From: an uncultured Solimonas sp.
GTDB taxonomy: Bacteria; Pseudomonadota; Gammaproteobacteria; Nevskiales; Nevskiaceae
DNA: 15,146 nt
NCBI GenBank assembly: GCA_946478985.1
Contig: CAMLDZ010000067.1
Span: 1-15,146, forward strand
Direction: 5' to 3'
The translations under genes and the position numbers were made by a program. The notes beneath the pieces were generated by a model. It had not been told where the DNA came from. It did not search any database and saw nothing but the letters and a program-made list of their open reading frames with translations. Of this stretch, positions 6,978 to 13,681 are shown piece by piece; within the stretch, counting starts at the first letter, position 1; every line of letters starts with the position of its first letter.

Positions 6978-8420
6978 ATGAGCAAGCACAATCGCCGCGA
7001 TTTCCTCGCACACGCCGCCTACGGTGCCGGTGGTCTGGCCCTGAGCGGCCTCGTTCCGGGCCTGGGTTTCATCAACGCCGCCTCGGCCGCCGAACTGGTC
7101 GATCCGCTGGCGCCCAAGCAGCCGCACTTTCCGGCCAAGGCCAAGTCGATCATCTGGCTGCACATGAACGGCGCGCCGAGCACGCTGGATCTTTACGACT
7201 ACAAGCCGGACCTGATCAAGCTCAACGGCAAGGAAGTGCCGGAGTCCTTCCTCAAGGGCATCAAGACCAGCACGCAGGGCGGCGTCGGCAAGATCTTCGC
7301 ATCCAACCGCACGTGGAAGCAGCACGGCGAGAGCGGCGCCTGGTTCTCTGACCTGCTGCCGAACCTCGCCAGGCAGGCCGATGACATCGCCTTCATCAAG
7401 TCGAGCACGACGATCGGCGCCACGCACGACATCTCGATCCTCAAGCTCAACACCGGTGATCTCAATCCGGGTCGTCCGACGCTGGGCGCCTGGGTGCAGT
7501 ACGCACTCGGTACCGCCAATCCGGACCTGCCGGCTTACGTGGTGCTGTATGGCGGCGACCGCGAGCCCAGCGGCGGTTCAGTCAACTGGGCCTCGGGCTT
7601 CCTGCCGGCGATCTATCAGGGCACGGCGTTCCGTCCGGGTCCTTCGCCGATCCTCAACCTGAAAAATCCGGAGCTGGTCGCCGCCGCGCAACAGCGTGAC
7701 AACCTCGATCTGCTCCGCCGTCTTAACCAGCACCGCGCCAAGCAGTATCCGATCGACACTGAATTGCAGGCGCGCCTGAACTCCTACGAGCTGGCCTACC
7801 GCATGCAGTCGGCGGCGCCGGAGGCAGTCGATCTGGACAAGGAATCGGAAGCCACGCGCGAGGCCTATGGCCTCAACAACGAGGTGACGCGCGACTACGG
7901 CACGCAGATGCTGCGGGCGCGGCGTCTGGTCGAGCGCGGTGTGCGCTTCGTCCAGGTCATCAATGGCCCGGTCAAGATCGCCGGCGACGACCGCAGCAAC
8001 TGGGATGCGCATGAAAACCTCGAAGCCAACCACGCCGCCAATGCGCGCGCGGTCGACCAGCCGATCGCGGCGCTGCTGGCCGACCTCAAGCAGCGTGGCC
8101 TGCTCGACTCGACGCTGGTGGTCTGGGCCTCCGAATTCGGTCGCACCTCGTACGGTCAGAGCGGCAACGGCCGTGACCACAATCCCTGGGGCTACACGCA
8201 GTGGATCGCCGGCGGCGGCGCCAAGGCCGGCTACACCTTCGGTCAGACCGACGAGATCGGCCTGAAGTCGGTCGGCAAGACCGTCGACACCTATGACCTG
8301 CACGCCACCGTGCTGCAGCTGATGGGTCTGGATCACTTGAAGACCACGTATCTGAACAACGGCCGCTCCGAGCGCCCGACGGTGGTCTACGGCGAGGTGA
8401 TCAAGGAATTGATCGCCTGA
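6978..8420 (+). CDS. Tat-exported DUF1501 protein
   Basis: Encodes 480 residues. The N-terminus carries a twin-arginine signal (N5-R6-R7-D8-F9-L10, then a Gly/Ala/Leu-rich hydrophobic stretch ending AASAAEL), so it is folded, probably with a cofactor or metal, before export. The DUF1501 body is recognised by WLHMNGAPSTLDLYDYKP near residue 60, IGATHDISIL, ARRLVERGVRFVQV, WDAHENLEANHAANARAVDQ, VVWASEFGRTSYGQSGNGRDHNPWG near residue 385, and DLHATVLQLMGLDH. This is an alkaline phosphatase/sulfatase-like fold, with conserved His and Asp that may bind metal. The ATG at 6978 follows TAGGGAAGC. It is the second gene of the sigma54 operon, paired with PSD1 as in Planctomycetes, and is followed by a terminator. 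The substrate is unknown. Confidence 0.92.
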   Translation: MSKHNRRDFLAHAAYGAGGLALSGLVPGLGFINAASAAELVDPLAPKQPHFPAKAKSIIWLHMNGAPSTLDLYDYKPDLIKLNGKEVPESFLKGIKTSTQGGVGKIFASNRTWKQHGESGAWFSDLLPNLARQADDIAFIKSSTTIGATHDISILKLNTGDLNPGRPTLGAWVQYALGTANPDLPAYVVLYGGDREPSGGSVNWASGFLPAIYQGTAFRPGPSPILNLKNPELVAAAQQRDNLDLLRRLNQHRAKQYPIDTELQARLNSYELAYRMQSAAPEAVDLDKESEATREAYGLNNEVTRDYGTQMLRARRLVERGVRFVQVINGPVKIAGDDRSNWDAHENLEANHAANARAVDQPIAALLADLKQRGLLDSTLVVWASEFGRTSYGQSGNGRDHNPWGYTQWIAGGGAKAGYTFGQTDEIGLKSVGKTVDTYDLHATVLQLMGLDHLKTTYLNNGRSERPTVVYGEVIKELIA

Positions 8421-8451
8421 GGATGCGGACATTCTCCTGAGGTCTGTGTCT

Positions 8452-8481
8452 GCCCGGGCGAGGTATGCCCGGGCTTTCTTT
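8452..8481 (+). terminator. intrinsic terminator after DUF1501
   Basis: GCCCGGGC at 8452-8459 pairs with GCCCGGGC at 8467-8474 (each arm is self-complementary) around a seven-base spacer, followed by TTTCTTT. It ends the PSD1-DUF1501 transcript 31 bases after the stop codon, or lowers flow into the cytochrome genes that follow. Confidence 0.85.
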
Positions 8482-8567
8482 CCTCAGGGCTTTCCCGGTT
8501 CGTGGCGCCGTGCCTTTGCTGGTGGCGCGGTCTCGATGCGGTTCAAACGGTTCCAAGGTTGCGGACG

Positions 8568-8966
8568 ATGCGCAAGCGGTTGGCGGTGGCGGCACTCCTG
8601 GCGGTTCTGGCAAGCGGCACGGCGCTGGCCGCAGCGGCGATCAATCTCGACGACTTCGACGGCGACGTCATGCAGGCGATGGACGATGCCTTCAAGGATC
8701 TCGACCCGGTGATCGGCGCCAGGGACATCAAGGCGGCCGAGCATGATGTCGCGGTGCTGCTGGAGGGCTACCAGTTCACCGAGGACTACTTCGTGCAGAA
8801 GGGCGGTCCGGACGACGCCATCCAGTGGTCGCGCGAAGGCAGGCAGCTGGTGCAGCAGGTGTCCGAGGCGCTGGCGCGCGGCGATCTGGAAGCGGCGTCC
8901 ACTACCGCGCGGGCCACGCAGAAGAACTGCAAGGTCTGCCACGACGCGTACAAGACCCGGCAGTAG
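8568..8966 (+). CDS. exported class II cytochrome c (c556/c'-like)
   Basis: Encodes 132 residues: signal peptide MRKRLAVAALLAVLASGTALA, then a helical body with a single C-terminal haem motif C121-K-V-C124-H125 eight residues from the end. This position is typical of the four-helix-bundle class II cytochromes. Methionines in the first mature helix (DVMQAMDDAF) are candidates for the sixth haem ligand, as in c556. The ATG at 8568 is chosen because the signal peptide starts there; the ribosome-binding site is weak (AAGG about 10 bases away). It is the first of five co-directional genes for exported proteins and follows a terminator. A role as a periplasmic electron carrier is inferred. Confidence 0.85.
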   Translation: MRKRLAVAALLAVLASGTALAAAAINLDDFDGDVMQAMDDAFKDLDPVIGARDIKAAEHDVAVLLEGYQFTEDYFVQKGGPDDAIQWSREGRQLVQQVSEALARGDLEAASTTARATQKNCKVCHDAYKTRQ

Positions 8967-8978
8967 GCCGGGGCCCGC

Positions 8979-9012
8979 ATTTTTCAGGGACCAGAATTTT
9001 TCAGGGATCAGA
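8979..9012 (+). repeat. 17-base tandem duplication in the peroxiredoxin leader
   Basis: ATTTTTCAGGGACCAGA (8979-8995) is followed directly by ATTTTTCAGGGATCAGA (8996-9012), with one base different. Each copy carries the Shine-Dalgarno-like AGGGA. The second copy is the one that serves the peroxiredoxin start; the last base of the repeat is the A of the ATG at 9012. Confidence 0.85.
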
Positions 9013-9593
9013 TGCTCATGAAACTTCGTCTTTGCGCCGCGCTGCTCGCCGGCCTGCTCGTGCTGCCGGTCCATGCCGCGCTCAACAGCGGCGATGCCGC
9101 GCCGGATTTCCGCGCCCAGGCTTCGCTGGCCGGCAAGAGCTTCGAGTTCTCGCTGAAGGACGCGCTGAAGAAGGGGCCGGTGGTGGTCTACTTCTATCCG
9201 TCGGCCTACACCAAGGGTTGCAACCTGCAGGCGCACAGCTTCGCGGTCAACAGCGACAAGTTCGCGGCGGCCGGCGCGACCATCATCGGCGTCTCGCTCG
9301 ACAGCATCGAGCGGCTCAACGAGTTTTCGGCCGATCCGGCGTATTGCGCCAGCAAGTTCCCGGTGGCCTCGGACGCCGACGGCAAGATCGCCCTGTCCTA
9401 CTCGCTCAAAGTGCGTGAGGCCGCGGCCGGTCGCAAGGACACGCGCGGCGTCGACATCGACCACGGCTTTGCCGAGCGCGTCACCTTCGTGATCACGCCG
9501 GACGGCAGGATCGCCAGGACCATCGATGGCGTCGCTGCTGACCAGAACGTGCAGCAGGCGCTGCAGTTCGTGCAGCAGCTGGCGGTCAAGTAG
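9012..9593 (+). CDS. exported AhpC/TSA-type peroxiredoxin
   Basis: Encodes 193 residues with a signal peptide (LRLCAALLAGLLVLPVHA) and a thioredoxin-fold peroxiredoxin domain. The peroxidatic cysteine is C70 in YFYPSAYTKGC, the BCP/PrxQ-like form of the active-site loop. The PrxQ resolving cysteine five residues later is absent (H75); C112 in DPAYCASKF is the only other cysteine of the mature part and may resolve. It would reduce hydrogen or organic peroxides in the periplasm. Start choice: ATG at 9012 or ATG at 9018, which gives MKLRL and a more usual distance from AGGGA; both are in frame. It lies 45 bases after the cytochrome gene and 26 before the c4-like gene, clearly in one operon. Confidence 0.88.
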   Translation: MLMKLRLCAALLAGLLVLPVHAALNSGDAAPDFRAQASLAGKSFEFSLKDALKKGPVVVYFYPSAYTKGCNLQAHSFAVNSDKFAAAGATIIGVSLDSIERLNEFSADPAYCASKFPVASDADGKIALSYSLKVREAAAGRKDTRGVDIDHGFAERVTFVITPDGRIARTIDGVAADQNVQQALQFVQQLAVK

Positions 9594-9619
9594 CGCTCGC
9601 CAGAGGTCGTCGACGGTCC

Positions 9620-10270
9620 ATGGTTCTTCGTGATTGGAGCCGCGCCCTGCTGTTGTCGCTGGTGGCCTTCTGCTTCGCGGTGCCGGCGGTGCACGCCGCG
9701 TCGCTCAGCGATGAAGAGCTGGCGGAACGCGTCGGCGACGGCGATCCCGCCGCCGGCGAGCAGAAGGCCAAGGCCTGCCTGAGCTGCCACGGCGCGCTGA
9801 GCAACAGCAGCGAGCCGGCGGTGCCCAAGCTCGCCGGCCAGTTCGCCAGTTACCAGCTCAAGCAGTTCCGCAACTTCCAGTTCGCGCAGCGCAAGCATTA
9901 CGACGGTGCCACCGACAAGGCGCTGGGCAGCAGTGATCTGGCCGATATCGCCGCGTACTTTGCGCTGCAGGATCTCAGCGCCGGGGCCGGCGCGCCGGAC
10001 GCGGCGGCCGAACGCCTGTTCGCTACTGGCGATGCGGCGCGGCTGATTCCGCCGTGCCAGAGCTGCCACGGTCCGGTGGGCCGCGGTCTGGCGGCGGGCA
10101 GCGATGCCAACCCGTCGATCGGCAGCCAGCATCGCGACTACCTGCGCCAGCAGCTGCTGGCCTGGCGCAGCGGTGCGCGCAGCGGCAGCACGGCGATGAC
10201 GCTGGCCACCAAGCCGCTCAGCGACGCCGAGATCGACGCGCTGGCCGGCTATCTGGCCGGACTGCAATAG
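9620..10270 (+). CDS. exported dihaem cytochrome c4-like protein
   Basis: Encodes 216 residues: a signal peptide (about residues 9-26, ending VPAVHA) and two cytochrome c domains with motifs C53-L-S-C56-H57 and C146-Q-S-C149-H150. The domain spacing and the helix endings (LADIAAYFALQ and IDALAGYLAGLQ) are those of cytochrome c4. The second domain has M193 as a natural sixth ligand, but the first domain has no methionine at all; H93 in AQRKHYDGATD stands about where the ligand methionine should be. This haem would then be bis-His or open. The ATG at 9620 has only a weak ribosome-binding site (AGAGG/GACGG), which suggests translational coupling to the peroxiredoxin gene 26 bases upstream. Predicted electron carrier between the b-type cytochrome or dehydrogenase and an oxidase. 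Confidence 0.9.
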   Translation: MVLRDWSRALLLSLVAFCFAVPAVHAASLSDEELAERVGDGDPAAGEQKAKACLSCHGALSNSSEPAVPKLAGQFASYQLKQFRNFQFAQRKHYDGATDKALGSSDLADIAAYFALQDLSAGAGAPDAAAERLFATGDAARLIPPCQSCHGPVGRGLAAGSDANPSIGSQHRDYLRQQLLAWRSGARSGSTAMTLATKPLSDAEIDALAGYLAGLQ

Positions 10271-10287
10271 CGCCCACGAGGTAAATC

Positions 10288-10310
10288 CCCGGCGGGCCAA
10301 CGCCGCCGGG
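10288..10310 (+). other. intra-operon hairpin without T run
   Basis: CCCGGCGG (10288-10295) pairs perfectly with CCGCCGGG (10303-10310) around a seven-base loop. No T run follows, so it is unlikely to terminate; within an operon such a stem may protect the upstream mRNA end or adjust downstream expression. It lies between the c4-like and lactonase genes. Confidence 0.5.
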
Positions 10311-10335
10311 CAAGTTCGATTGAAGGAGCAGACAG

Positions 10336-11319
10336 ATGTTCAGTGGTATCGCCTTCGGCAGTTCATGGCGCGGCCCGCTGCTGGCGGGCCTGGTGTTGGC
10401 GGCGCTCAGCGGCGCGGCCAGCGCGCAGCTCAACTTTGAAGAACCGGTGACGCCGGCGATCGACGGTGTCACCGCGGGCGGTGTCACCATCCGCCTCATC
10501 AAGGACGGCTTCAGTGGCACCGAAGGTCCGCTCGGCCTCCCTGATGGCAGCCTGCTGTTCACCGAGACGCAGGCCAATCGCATCACGCGCATTGCGCCGG
10601 ACGACAAGGTTTCGGTCTATCTCGCCAACAGCAACGGTGCCAACGGCCTGGCGCTGTCGGCCGGTGGCGAGCTGTACGCGGTGCAGACGCTGAAGCCGCG
10701 CGTCGGCATCCTCGATCCCAAGGACAAGATCAGGACGCTGGCCGAAAGTTACGAAGGCAGGCCGCTGTTGCGGCCCAATGATCTGGTGCTCGACCGCAAG
10801 GGCGGCGTCTATTTCACCGATCCCGGTGCCAATCCGAAACCGGGCGAAGCGCCGCCAGCCGCGGCGGTCTACTACCTCAGGCCGGATGGCAGCCTGCTGC
10901 GCGTGGCCAGTGACATCGCACGCCCCAATGGCATCACGCTGAGCCCGGACGAGAAGACCCTCTATATCGCCAACACCTTCGGGGAGTCTGTGCTGGCCTA
11001 CGAGGTCGCCGACGATGGCTCGATCAGCAAGCGTCGCGACTTCGCCAGGCTGGAGGGCTGGCAGAAGACCGACACCGGCGGCAGCAGCGGTGCCGACGGT
11101 CTGGCGGTCGACGCGCAGGGCCGACTCTACGTCGCCAGCAACGCCGGCATCGAGGTGTTCGGTGCCGACGGCGAGGCGCTGGGCATCATCGCGCTGCCCA
11201 AGCAGCCGCAGAATCTCGCCTTCGCCGGTCCGGACAAGAAGACGCTGTATGTCGTCGGCCGGGGTGCCGCATACCGCTTCGCGGTACTGACGCCCGGCGT
11301 GGCGATGCGCGCCAAGTGA
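10336..11319 (+). CDS. exported SMP-30/gluconolactonase-type beta-propeller hydrolase
   Basis: Encodes 327 residues with a signal peptide (LLAGLVLAALSGAASA, cleavage near residue 30). The six-bladed propeller of the SMP-30/gluconolactonase/LRE family is recognised by its four metal ligands in context: E63 (SGTEGP), N148 (LRPNDL), N198 (ARPNGI) and D254 (GADGLAVD). All are present, so it should be an active divalent-metal lactonase or related esterase. It has a strong GAAGGAG ribosome-binding site before the ATG at 10336. It lies in the five-gene run with the cytochromes, which suggests that an oxidation product is a lactone or sugar acid lactone. That substrate idea is inference; family members also include phosphotriesterase-like and strictosidine-synthase-like enzymes. 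Confidence 0.87.
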   Translation: MFSGIAFGSSWRGPLLAGLVLAALSGAASAQLNFEEPVTPAIDGVTAGGVTIRLIKDGFSGTEGPLGLPDGSLLFTETQANRITRIAPDDKVSVYLANSNGANGLALSAGGELYAVQTLKPRVGILDPKDKIRTLAESYEGRPLLRPNDLVLDRKGGVYFTDPGANPKPGEAPPAAAVYYLRPDGSLLRVASDIARPNGITLSPDEKTLYIANTFGESVLAYEVADDGSISKRRDFARLEGWQKTDTGGSSGADGLAVDAQGRLYVASNAGIEVFGADGEALGIIALPKQPQNLAFAGPDKKTLYVVGRGAAYRFAVLTPGVAMRAK

Positions 11320-11383
11320 TTTTTCGTAGCATCTCCAGCAGCACAGCCGCACAAAGCCAACCGACCTACAACCTGGAATAGCC

Positions 11384-11860
11384 ATGAAGCTCTCAGCCAA
11401 AACCATCGCCGTCGTCACGCTCGGTCTCACCGTCCTCGCCACCGCGCTGCCGTCCACTGCGCAGATCGCGCCCAAGCCGGAGAATCTCGTGAAGTGGCGG
11501 CAGTCCGCCTATCAGTTCGTGGCCTGGAATTCGGGGCGCATCAAGGCCGTGCTGGCCGGCGACTACAACAAGGATGAGGTGATCGCCGCCGCCAATGCGA
11601 TCGCCGGCGCCGCCAACTCCGGCCTGCCGAAACTGTTTGCGCCGGGCACCGAAGCCACCAAGGGCTGGCACGACACCAATGCCAAGCCCGATGCGTTCAA
11701 GGACACCGCGCGCTTCGCCAAGCTGGACGCCGACTTCGCCAAGGAGGCCAACGAACTGGCGCGTCTCGCCAACACGGGCGACGCCGCCGCGGTGAAGGCG
11801 CAGTACGCCAAACTCAACGGCACCTGCAAGGCTTGCCACGACGCCTTCAAGGCGGACTGA
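11384..11860 (+). CDS. exported class II cytochrome c' type
   Basis: Encodes 158 residues: signal peptide MKLSAKTIAVVTLGLTVLATALPSTA, then a four-helix-bundle class II cytochrome with the C-terminal haem motif C148-K-A-C151-H152-DAF. The first helix has the family pattern VKWRQSAYQFVAWN, in which the position often held by the ligand Met is Tyr or another residue. No methionine remains in the mature chain, so the haem should be five-coordinate as in cytochrome c', a form able to bind NO or CO. It is the last gene of the run that starts at 8568 and is followed 14 bases later by a strong terminator. The weak Shine-Dalgarno (TGGA) precedes the ATG at 11384. It is not a close copy of the class II cytochrome at 8568. 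Confidence 0.87.
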   Translation: MKLSAKTIAVVTLGLTVLATALPSTAQIAPKPENLVKWRQSAYQFVAWNSGRIKAVLAGDYNKDEVIAAANAIAGAANSGLPKLFAPGTEATKGWHDTNAKPDAFKDTARFAKLDADFAKEANELARLANTGDAAAVKAQYAKLNGTCKACHDAFKAD

Positions 11861-11874
11861 CCCGGCGTGCTGCA

Positions 11875-11911
11875 AAAACCCTGCCGCGTCTTCGCGCGGC
11901 GGGGTTTTTTT
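11875..11911 (+). terminator. strong intrinsic terminator after the cytochrome operon
   Basis: AAACCCTGCCGCG pairs with CGCGGCGGGGTTT (one T-G pair) around a short TCTTC-type loop and is followed by an unbroken seven-T run (11905-11911). It closes the transcript of the five genes that begin at 8568. Confidence 0.95.
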
Positions 11912-11915
11912 GCGG

Positions 11916-11933
11916 CTGCTGATTCGGCAGCAG
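11916..11933. promoter_or_regulatory. activator-binding palindrome 1, MBL promoter
   Basis: CTGCTGATTCGGCAGCAG fits CTGYT-N8-ARCAG and has perfect six-base arms. Its centre is about 185 bases before the predicted start at 12110. It is not part of the terminator stem just upstream. It could also form a small hairpin, which is the main alternative reading. Confidence 0.5.
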
Positions 11934-11935
11934 CG

Positions 11936-11953
11936 CTGCTGGATCGGCAACAG
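11936..11953. promoter_or_regulatory. activator-binding palindrome 2, MBL promoter
   Basis: CTGCTGGATCGGCAACAG fits CTGYT-N8-ARCAG. It begins 20 bases after its partner, about two helical turns, and shares 13 of 16 core bases with it. The centre is about 165 bases before the predicted start, almost the same distance as the second site of the PSD1 promoter. Confidence 0.5.
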
Positions 11954-12083
11954 TCCGCTTGCGCTTCGCAGCAAGGCGCCGCCGCGGCCGGGCCGTGCAT
12001 CGCCGCGCGCCGGATCGCGAAAACCCAGATGGCAGCAAGGTTTGCGCGCCGCGGACAGGGCCGCTTCGCGCCTCGCCGCGCGA

Positions 12084-12099
12084 CGGTACAGGCTTTGCA
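12084..12099 (+). promoter_or_regulatory. sigma54 (-24/-12) promoter of the MBL lipoprotein gene
   Basis: CGGTACAGGCTTTGCA has GG at 12085-12086 and GC at 12097-12098 with ten bases between; AC of the -24 element and TTTGCA of the -12 element also match the consensus. It is weaker at the -24 side than the PSD1 promoter. Support comes from the paired palindromes at the usual upstream distance. Confidence 0.55.
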
Positions 12100-12142
12100 A
12101 TGTGACCCCTCCACTTGTTCTCCACGCCCTCAGGGAGGGGCT

Positions 12143-13609
12143 ATGAACAACATCACCATCGGATCAATCGCGGCCGTCTCCATCGCACTGGCCGCAGCGG
12201 GCTGCTCCAAGAAGCCGGACGCGCTGCAGGCGGCGGCGCAGGCGCTCGACGTGGCCAACACGCAGTCGATCGAATACAGCGGCTCCGGCAGCTGGTACCA
12301 GTTCGGCCAGGCGCCGGCACCGTCGCTGCCGTGGCCGCAGTTCGAGCTGAGCCAGTACATCGCCGATGTCGATTTCGACAAGGCCAGCGCACAGGTGCAG
12401 ATCACCCGCAAGCAAGTGGTGGAAGCCAACCGCGCACGACCGGTGCCCGTCGAGCAGAAGCCGCAGCAGTTCATCAGTGGCGACGTGGCGTGGAACCTCG
12501 CGGTGCCGAACAACTCGGCGCCCGGAACCGCGCCGGCGCCTGCCGCGCAGCCGGCGGCGGTCGAAGAGCGCAAGGCCGAGATCTGGGCGACGCCGCATGG
12601 CTTCCTCAAGGCCGCGATCGCCAACAAGGCGAGCAGCAAGGCGGTCGACGGCGCCACGGAAGTGTCGTTCACCGTTGCCGGCAAGTACCGCTATGTCGGC
12701 ACCATCAACGCCAGCAACGAGCTGGAGCGCGTGCAGACCTGGATCGACAATCCGATCCTCGGCGATACGCTGGTGGAGACGCGCTACAGCGACTACACCG
12801 ATTTCGGCGGTGTGAAGTTCCCGGCGCACATCGTGCGCACGCAGGGCGGCCATCCGGTGCTCGACCTCACGGTCCGGCAAGCCAAGCTCAACCCGGCGGT
12901 CGAGATCAGCGTGCCGGCGGAAGTGGCGCAGGCCAAGCCGGCCGAGGTCAAGGACACCGAGATCGCCCGAGGCGTGCATTACCTCACCGGTGGCAGCCAT
13001 CACAGCGTCGCCATCGAGCAGGACGACCACATCATCGTCGTCGAGGCGCCGCTGGACGAGGCGCGCTCGCTGGCCGTCATTGCCAAGCTCAAGGAAGTGA
13101 TCCCCGACAAGCCGATCAAGTACCTGGTCAACACGCACCAGCACTTCGATCATTCCGGCGGCCTGCGCGCCTACGTCGACGAAGGCGCGACGATCATCAC
13201 GCACGAAGCCAACAAGTCGTTCTACGAGCAGGCCTGGGCCGCGCCGCGCACGATCCGCGCCGACAGGCTCGCCGAGTCGAAGAAGACGGCCAGCTTCGAG
13301 ACCTTCCGCGGCAGGCACGAACTCAGCGACGGCAAGCGCACGGTGGAGATCCACGAGATCGCCGGCAACACCCACAACGACGCTTTCGCGCTGGTCTACC
13401 TGCCGGCCGAGAAGATCCTGATCGAGGCCGACGCCTACACGCCAGCCGCACCGGGCACGCCGCCGCCGGCCAACGTCAATCCGTATTCGGCCAACCTGTA
13501 CGACAACGTGCAGAAGCTGAAGCTGGACGTGCAGAAGATCGCCGCGCTGCACGGCCCGGGCCTGGTCGCGCTGGCGGATCTGCAGACCGCCGTGGGGCAG
13601 TCGAAGTAA
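12143..13609 (+). CDS. lipoprotein with metallo-beta-lactamase-fold hydrolase domain
   Basis: Encodes 488 residues. A lipoprotein signal peptide ends in the lipobox LAAAGC (Cys20), followed by SKKP. Residues about 30-270 form an N-terminal domain with a Pro/Ala-rich segment (APGTAPAPAAQPAA) that I do not recognise. From about 275 a metallo-beta-lactamase domain shows the complete two-metal set: H332, H334, D336 and H337 (THQHFDH), H411 (GNTHND), D430 (EADAY) and H470 (ALHGPG). It should be an active hydrolase on the outer face of a membrane. The ATG at 12143 follows AGGGAGGGG. It has its own sigma54 promoter candidate and its own terminator. It may be a thioesterase-, sulfatase- or lactonase-like enzyme; relation to the zinc metallohydrolases near quinoprotein dehydrogenases is possible but unproven. 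Confidence 0.9.
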   Translation: MNNITIGSIAAVSIALAAAGCSKKPDALQAAAQALDVANTQSIEYSGSGSWYQFGQAPAPSLPWPQFELSQYIADVDFDKASAQVQITRKQVVEANRARPVPVEQKPQQFISGDVAWNLAVPNNSAPGTAPAPAAQPAAVEERKAEIWATPHGFLKAAIANKASSKAVDGATEVSFTVAGKYRYVGTINASNELERVQTWIDNPILGDTLVETRYSDYTDFGGVKFPAHIVRTQGGHPVLDLTVRQAKLNPAVEISVPAEVAQAKPAEVKDTEIARGVHYLTGGSHHSVAIEQDDHIIVVEAPLDEARSLAVIAKLKEVIPDKPIKYLVNTHQHFDHSGGLRAYVDEGATIITHEANKSFYEQAWAAPRTIRADRLAESKKTASFETFRGRHELSDGKRTVEIHEIAGNTHNDAFALVYLPAEKILIEADAYTPAAPGTPPPANVNPYSANLYDNVQKLKLDVQKIAALHGPGLVALADLQTAVGQSK

Positions 13610-13624
13610 GTTGCCAGTATGGTA

Positions 13625-13663
13625 GGCGGGCGCGGCGGACGGCCGGCGCGCCCGCCAGTTTTT
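13625..13663 (+). terminator. intrinsic terminator after the MBL gene
   Basis: GGCGGGCGCG (13625-13634) pairs perfectly over ten bases with CGCGCCCGCC (13647-13656) around a 12-base loop, followed by AGTTTTT (T run 13659-13663). It lies only 18 bases before the start codon of the next gene, so the cytochrome b gene either depends on read-through or has a promoter inside the MBL gene. Confidence 0.88.
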
Positions 13664-13681
13664 CTCGATGGAGTGTTTGCA

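Larger units (their letters stand above)
11912..12142 (+). promoter_or_regulatory. control region of the MBL lipoprotein gene
   Basis: This 231-base gap after the terminator holds two adjacent palindromes (11916-11933 and 11936-11953), a sigma54 promoter candidate (12084-12099) and a strong AGGGAGGGG ribosome-binding site (12132-12140). The predicted start near 12110 gives a leader of about 33 bases. An open reading frame runs through it in frame with the gene but lacks any start signal and is not supported. Confidence 0.55.

Noticed and set aside
8548..8563. GG-N10-GC sigma54-like sequence (GG 8549-8550, GC 8561-8562) before the class II cytochrome gene
   Set aside because: The predicted start would be near 8574, inside the gene after its ATG at 8568, and no CTGYT-N8-ARCAG palindrome lies upstream. 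Such matches are expected by chance in GC-rich DNA.
12030..12045. TGGCAGCAAGGTTTGC in the MBL control region
   Set aside because: Good half-elements but 11 bases between GG and GC; the correctly spaced candidate at 12084-12099 is preferred.
11867..12142. In-frame upstream extension of the MBL protein
   Set aside because: It runs through the terminator stem and lacks a ribosome-binding site; the lipoprotein signal starts at 12143 behind a strong one.
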